From Patescibacteria group bacterium (GTDB lineage: Bacteria; Patescibacteriota; Minisyncoccia; JAHISW01; Tagabacteraceae), in assembly GCA_018817995.1 (NCBI GenBank), contig JAHISW010000005.1, positions 1 to 7,741 on the forward strand: 7,741 bases of DNA, in the 5' to 3' direction. Positions 6,410 to 7,741 of this stretch are shown one piece after another. The position numbers were made by a program, and so were the translations under genes. The number at the start of each line of letters is the position of its first letter. Within the stretch, counting starts at the first letter, position 1. Under the pieces are notes generated by a model that did no database searches, was not told the origin of the DNA, and saw nothing but the letters and a program-made list of their open reading frames with translations.

Positions 6410-6637
6410 AGGATTAAAAGAGAAAGGAGAAGGGAGGGATTATGGTCTTTTTTCTTTTCTTCGGATACCGCGCTGTAGAGGCCGGCGTATGGGTCCGTGG
6501 CAGAGGTACCGTCTGAAGGGAGTGGCACCGGCCGGGGTAGTAGCGACCCCAAATTAGCCGTTCCAATACAGGCGGAAAACTAGAATGAACAATTTGAGAG
6601 AGGCGTGCTTCCCGTAGGGGGCACGCCTATTATTTTG
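6410..6637 (+). ncRNA. Structured non-coding RNA (RNA2), possible relative of RNA1
   Basis: About 228 nt with its own promoter and terminator, between mreB and the Cas2-like gene. Readable helices: a 5' purine/pyrimidine hairpin, 6420-6435 with 6446-6462 (16 bp, four G-U pairs, T6460 bulged); P2, CCGC-G-CTG 6468-6475 with CAGGCGG 6569-6575 (7 bp, G6472 bulged); within it GGCCGG 6480-6485 with CCGGCC 6528-6533, and GGGGT 6534-6538 with ACCCC 6546-6550. GTTC 6560-6563 with GAAC 6587-6590 and AAATT 6551-6555 with AATTT 6591-6595 would cross P2 to form a pseudoknot, though these are short and weaker than in RNA1. The element order matches RNA1. A 24-codon frame (ATG 6442 to TGA 6514-6516) preceded by GGGAGGG exists, but its codons double as helix strands and I doubt it is translated. 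It lacks the SRP RNA and tmRNA signatures that I know. Function unknown. Confidence 0.65.
6601..6637 (+). terminator. Intrinsic terminator of RNA2 (and probably of mreB read-through)
   Basis: AGGCGTGC (6601-6608) pairs with GCACGCCT (6621-6628), topped by CCC/GGG (6611-6613 with 6617-6619), followed by ATTATTTTG. The stem is strong; the U-tract is interrupted by an A. Confidence 0.85.
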
Positions 6638-6690
6638 CCTAAACGGGTTATTTCAAGCACAAATATTCCTTTTATTCTACTTGTCCTATC

Positions 6691-6734
6691 CTAGTTTATA
6701 CAATGCTATCGCCCCTTATAGACTAGGTTTATTT
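6691..6734 (+). repeat. 44-bp hairpin repeat, copy 1 (upstream of the Cas2-like gene)
   Basis: CTAGTTTATA (6691-6700) pairs with TATAGACTAG (6717-6726) around a 16-nt loop CAATGCTATCGCCCCT, with one T-G pair (6696/6721); C6690 and G6727 extend it. GTTTATTT follows. The second copy lies exactly 740 bp downstream in the same orientation with 42 of 44 bases identical; both differences are adjacent and in the loop. The T-G pair becomes an A-C mismatch on the other strand, so the fold is better as plus-strand RNA or ssDNA. No U-run follows immediately, so it is a poor terminator. Confidence 0.9.
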
Positions 6735-6806
6735 TGGTGTTTATGTTATTATGAGTATTATAAAAATTTGATTATTCTGACCACATTGATTACGATGACA
6801 CCAAAA
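6732..6806 (+). promoter_or_regulatory. 9-bp inverted repeat in the leader of the Cas2-like gene
   Basis: TTTTGGTGT (6732-6740) and ACACCAAAA (6798-6806) are perfect inverted repeats 57 bp apart. They span a possible promoter, TTGGTG (6734-6739), 16 nt, TATTAT (6756-6761), and the second arm runs into AAGGAG (6806-6811). This might be an operator pair or an mRNA stem near a ribosome site; chance is not excluded in AT-rich DNA. Confidence 0.35.
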
Positions 6807-6848
6807 AGGAGAAAATAAAAGAAAGTTTTAAAAGTAAAAAATCAAAAA

Positions 6849-7406
6849 ATGAAAGAAAAATACTCAAGAGGAGAATTAGCAAAAGAAATTTTAAAAGGTC
6901 TAGCTCTCGGTGGTTTTATAGCAGTTTGTTTTGTTGCTCCAAATCTTGCTCAAGTTATTAAAATGTTTGAGACAAAAGATTGGAAGGACAGAGATCGTCT
7001 AAAGAAATCTCTCAGTGGACTTCAAAGACAAAAATTGATAAAAGTAAGTTACAACAAAAAAATGGAAGAAATTATAGAAGTGACAGAAAAAGGCAGAACA
7101 AAGATTCTAAAATATAAATTCGATGACTTAAAAATTACGCCTCCTAAAAAGTGGGATAAAATGTGGAGGCTGGTTGCTTTTGATATGCCGGAGAAAAAAA
7201 AGAAGGCGAGGGACTCTTTGACAGTGAAATTGCAGGAGATTGGATTCTATCCTTTGCAGAAAAGTGTTTTCATCTATCCGTATGCTTGTGGCGATGAAAT
7301 AGATTTCATTTGTGGTTTTTTCGGGATAAAAGAATTTGTCCATTATTTTGTGATTAAAGAAGCGGAAGATACAAGTGAGTTAAAAAAGAAATTTAATTTA
7401 AAGTAA
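6849..7406 (+). CDS. PaaX-like protein: winged-helix N-terminus and Cas2-like domain
   Basis: 185 residues. Residues about 1-40 hold a hydrophobic stretch (ILKGLALGGFIAVCFVAPNL, 14-33) typical of the CPR versions as I know them. Residues about 45-90 read as a winged helix: DRDRLKKSLSGLQRQKLIKV, then a beta-wing ending VTEKGRTKI. Residues 103-172 resemble the Cas2-like domain of PaaX regulators: WRLVAFDMPEKKKKARD, with Asp112 at the position of the Cas2 catalytic aspartate, then GFYPLQKSVFIYPY. The third PaaX domain is absent. PaaX proteins are transcriptional repressors; a nuclease role is not shown. There is no cas1, effector gene or array here, so it should not be called a CRISPR Cas2. The start is the first possible in-frame codon after a TAA at 6816-6818, yet it lacks a nearby Shine-Dalgarno: AAGGAG is 37 nt upstream. 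It is flanked by two 44-bp hairpin repeats and is AT-richer than murA-mreB. Confidence 0.8.
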   Translation: MKEKYSRGELAKEILKGLALGGFIAVCFVAPNLAQVIKMFETKDWKDRDRLKKSLSGLQRQKLIKVSYNKKMEEIIEVTEKGRTKILKYKFDDLKITPPKKWDKMWRLVAFDMPEKKKKARDSLTVKLQEIGFYPLQKSVFIYPYACGDEIDFICGFFGIKEFVHYFVIKEAEDTSELKKKFNLK

Positions 7407-7430
7407 GTAAATAAGTATTTTAGTTTTACT

Positions 7431-7474
7431 CTAGTTTATACAATGCTATCGCCCTCTATAGACTAGGTTTATTT
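7431..7474 (+). repeat. 44-bp hairpin repeat, copy 2 (downstream of the Cas2-like gene)
   Basis: CTAGTTTATA (7431-7440) pairs with TATAGACTAG (7457-7466) around CAATGCTATCGCCCTC, followed by GTTTATTT. It begins 25 bp after the stop of the Cas2-like gene. Sequence matches copy 1 (6691-6734) except at 7455-7456, where TC replaces CT. Apart from the AT-rich character, flanking sequence on both sides is not clearly conserved, so the repeat unit ends near these limits. Confidence 0.9.
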
Positions 7475-7501
7475 ATTTTGTACATTATTTTTTGACTGCT
7501 C

Positions 7502-7530
7502 TTGACTTTTGTGGTGTGGTTTAGTATGTT
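7502..7530 (+). promoter_or_regulatory. Probable promoter for the zinc-ribbon gene
   Basis: TTGACT (7502-7507), a 17-nt spacer and TATGTT (7525-7530) lie about 60 nt before the ATG at 7589. Another TTGACT at 7492-7497 has no fitting -10 box. Confidence 0.5.
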
Positions 7531-7588
7531 GGGAAAAAGATAGATTTTTGATTTTGGAATAAAAAACAAAAGAAAGGAGGTGGAAGAA

Positions 7589-7741
7589 ATGATTAAAATT
7601 TTTTGTGATCGCTGTAAAACAACAGAAATATTTCTAAGTAATTTTGACTTCCAAGAGCTATATGTATTAGCTGCATTTATTCAAGCTGGTAATCCAGAGG
7701 GTGTAGAACATATCTGTGAAGAATGTGACGGAAAAGAACTT
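7589..7741 (+). CDS. Small zinc-ribbon-like protein, 5' end (3' partial)
   Basis: The frame opens at ATG 7589 and runs off the window after 51 codons. AGGAGG (7575-7580) ends 8 nt before the ATG, the best ribosome site in the window, which makes the start reliable. Two CxxC pairs are visible, CDRC at residues 6-9 and CEEC at 43-46, enough for a tetra-cysteine zinc site like treble-clef or zinc-ribbon folds. A hydrophobic, partly helical stretch lies between them. It is not recognised as a named family; a nucleic-acid or protein adaptor is possible. It lies just beyond the second 44-bp repeat with its own likely promoter. Confidence 0.65.
   Translation, partial: MIKIFCDRCKTTEIFLSNFDFQELYVLAAFIQAGNPEGVEHICEECDGKEL

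Noticed and set aside
6442..6516. 24-codon frame inside RNA2 with GGGAGGG upstream (possible leader peptide)
   Set aside because: The ribosome-site-like bases and the codons are strands of the RNA2 helices, composition is just the pyrimidine tract, and there is no downstream gene for it to regulate before the terminator.
6480..6550. SRP (4.5S) RNA, because of GAAGGGAG-like sequence in RNA2
   Set aside because: The conserved SRP loop sequences (the GUCAGG side and the GGAAG-AGCAGC side) are not present together, and the helix layout differs.
6697..6704. TATACAAT in the 44-bp repeat as a promoter -10 box
   Set aside because: Neither copy has a recognisable -35 box at suitable spacing, and the bases are mostly explained by the hairpin stem.
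6691..7474. A CRISPR array formed by the two 44-bp repeats beside a Cas2-like gene
   Set aside because: Only two copies, 740 bp apart, with a gene between them; no spacers, cas1 or effector gene are present in the window. At most a solitary-repeat relic could be argued.

Overview
The window looks like a piece of chromosome from a Candidate Phyla Radiation (Patescibacteria) bacterium, most likely Parcubacteria (OD1). The reasons are the low G+C, very tight gene packing, a short PriA-like protein, a membrane-anchored PEGA/beta-propeller protein, and a PaaX-type protein with a Cas2-like domain of the kind common in that group. All complete genes stop at TAA or TAG and none contains an in-frame TGA, so nothing suggests the UGA=Gly code of Gracilibacteria/Absconditabacteria. 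The taxonomic call is inference; there is no rRNA in the window.

Layout, left to right. (1) 1-273 (+): the 3' end of a gene encoding a helix-turn-helix protein. (2) About 296-520 (+): a stand-alone structured RNA, here RNA1. It has a near-consensus promoter overlapping the end of the HTH gene, a 13-bp 5' hairpin, a 7-bp + 7-bp pseudoknot and a strong intrinsic terminator. (3) 519-4022 (-): a compact three-gene operon, read leftward: PEGA/propeller membrane protein, PriA homologue, peptide deformylase (def). (4) 4076-6369 (+): divergent murA and mreB, for peptidoglycan precursor synthesis and cell shape. (5) About 6410-6637 (+): a second structured RNA, RNA2, again with its own promoter directly after the preceding stop codon and its own terminator. 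(6) 6691-7474: a gene for an N-terminal winged-helix / C-terminal Cas2-like protein, bracketed by two nearly identical 44-bp hairpin repeats in direct orientation. (7) 7589-7741 (+): the start of a small zinc-ribbon-like protein cut by the window edge.

The protein genes of the centre are housekeeping: cell wall (murA), cell shape (mreB), protein maturation (def), and replication restart (the PriA homologue). The two most interesting signals lie outside them. First, RNA1 and RNA2 share promoter spacing, the same CAGGAT at the expected start site, and the same pseudoknotted topology (5' hairpin, then a CCGC/GCGG-closed helix enclosing hairpins and a pseudoknot strand, A-rich linker, pseudoknot partner, terminator). 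They could be two members of one RNA class. Second, the Cas2-like gene sits between conserved hairpin repeats, which could be ends of a small mobile or recombining unit or sites recognised by the protein.

A third oddity is the PriA homologue. It keeps all eight zinc-binding cysteines and its DNA-binding ends but has lost recognisable Walker A, Walker B and motif III, V and VI sequences, so it is probably not an ATP-driven helicase.
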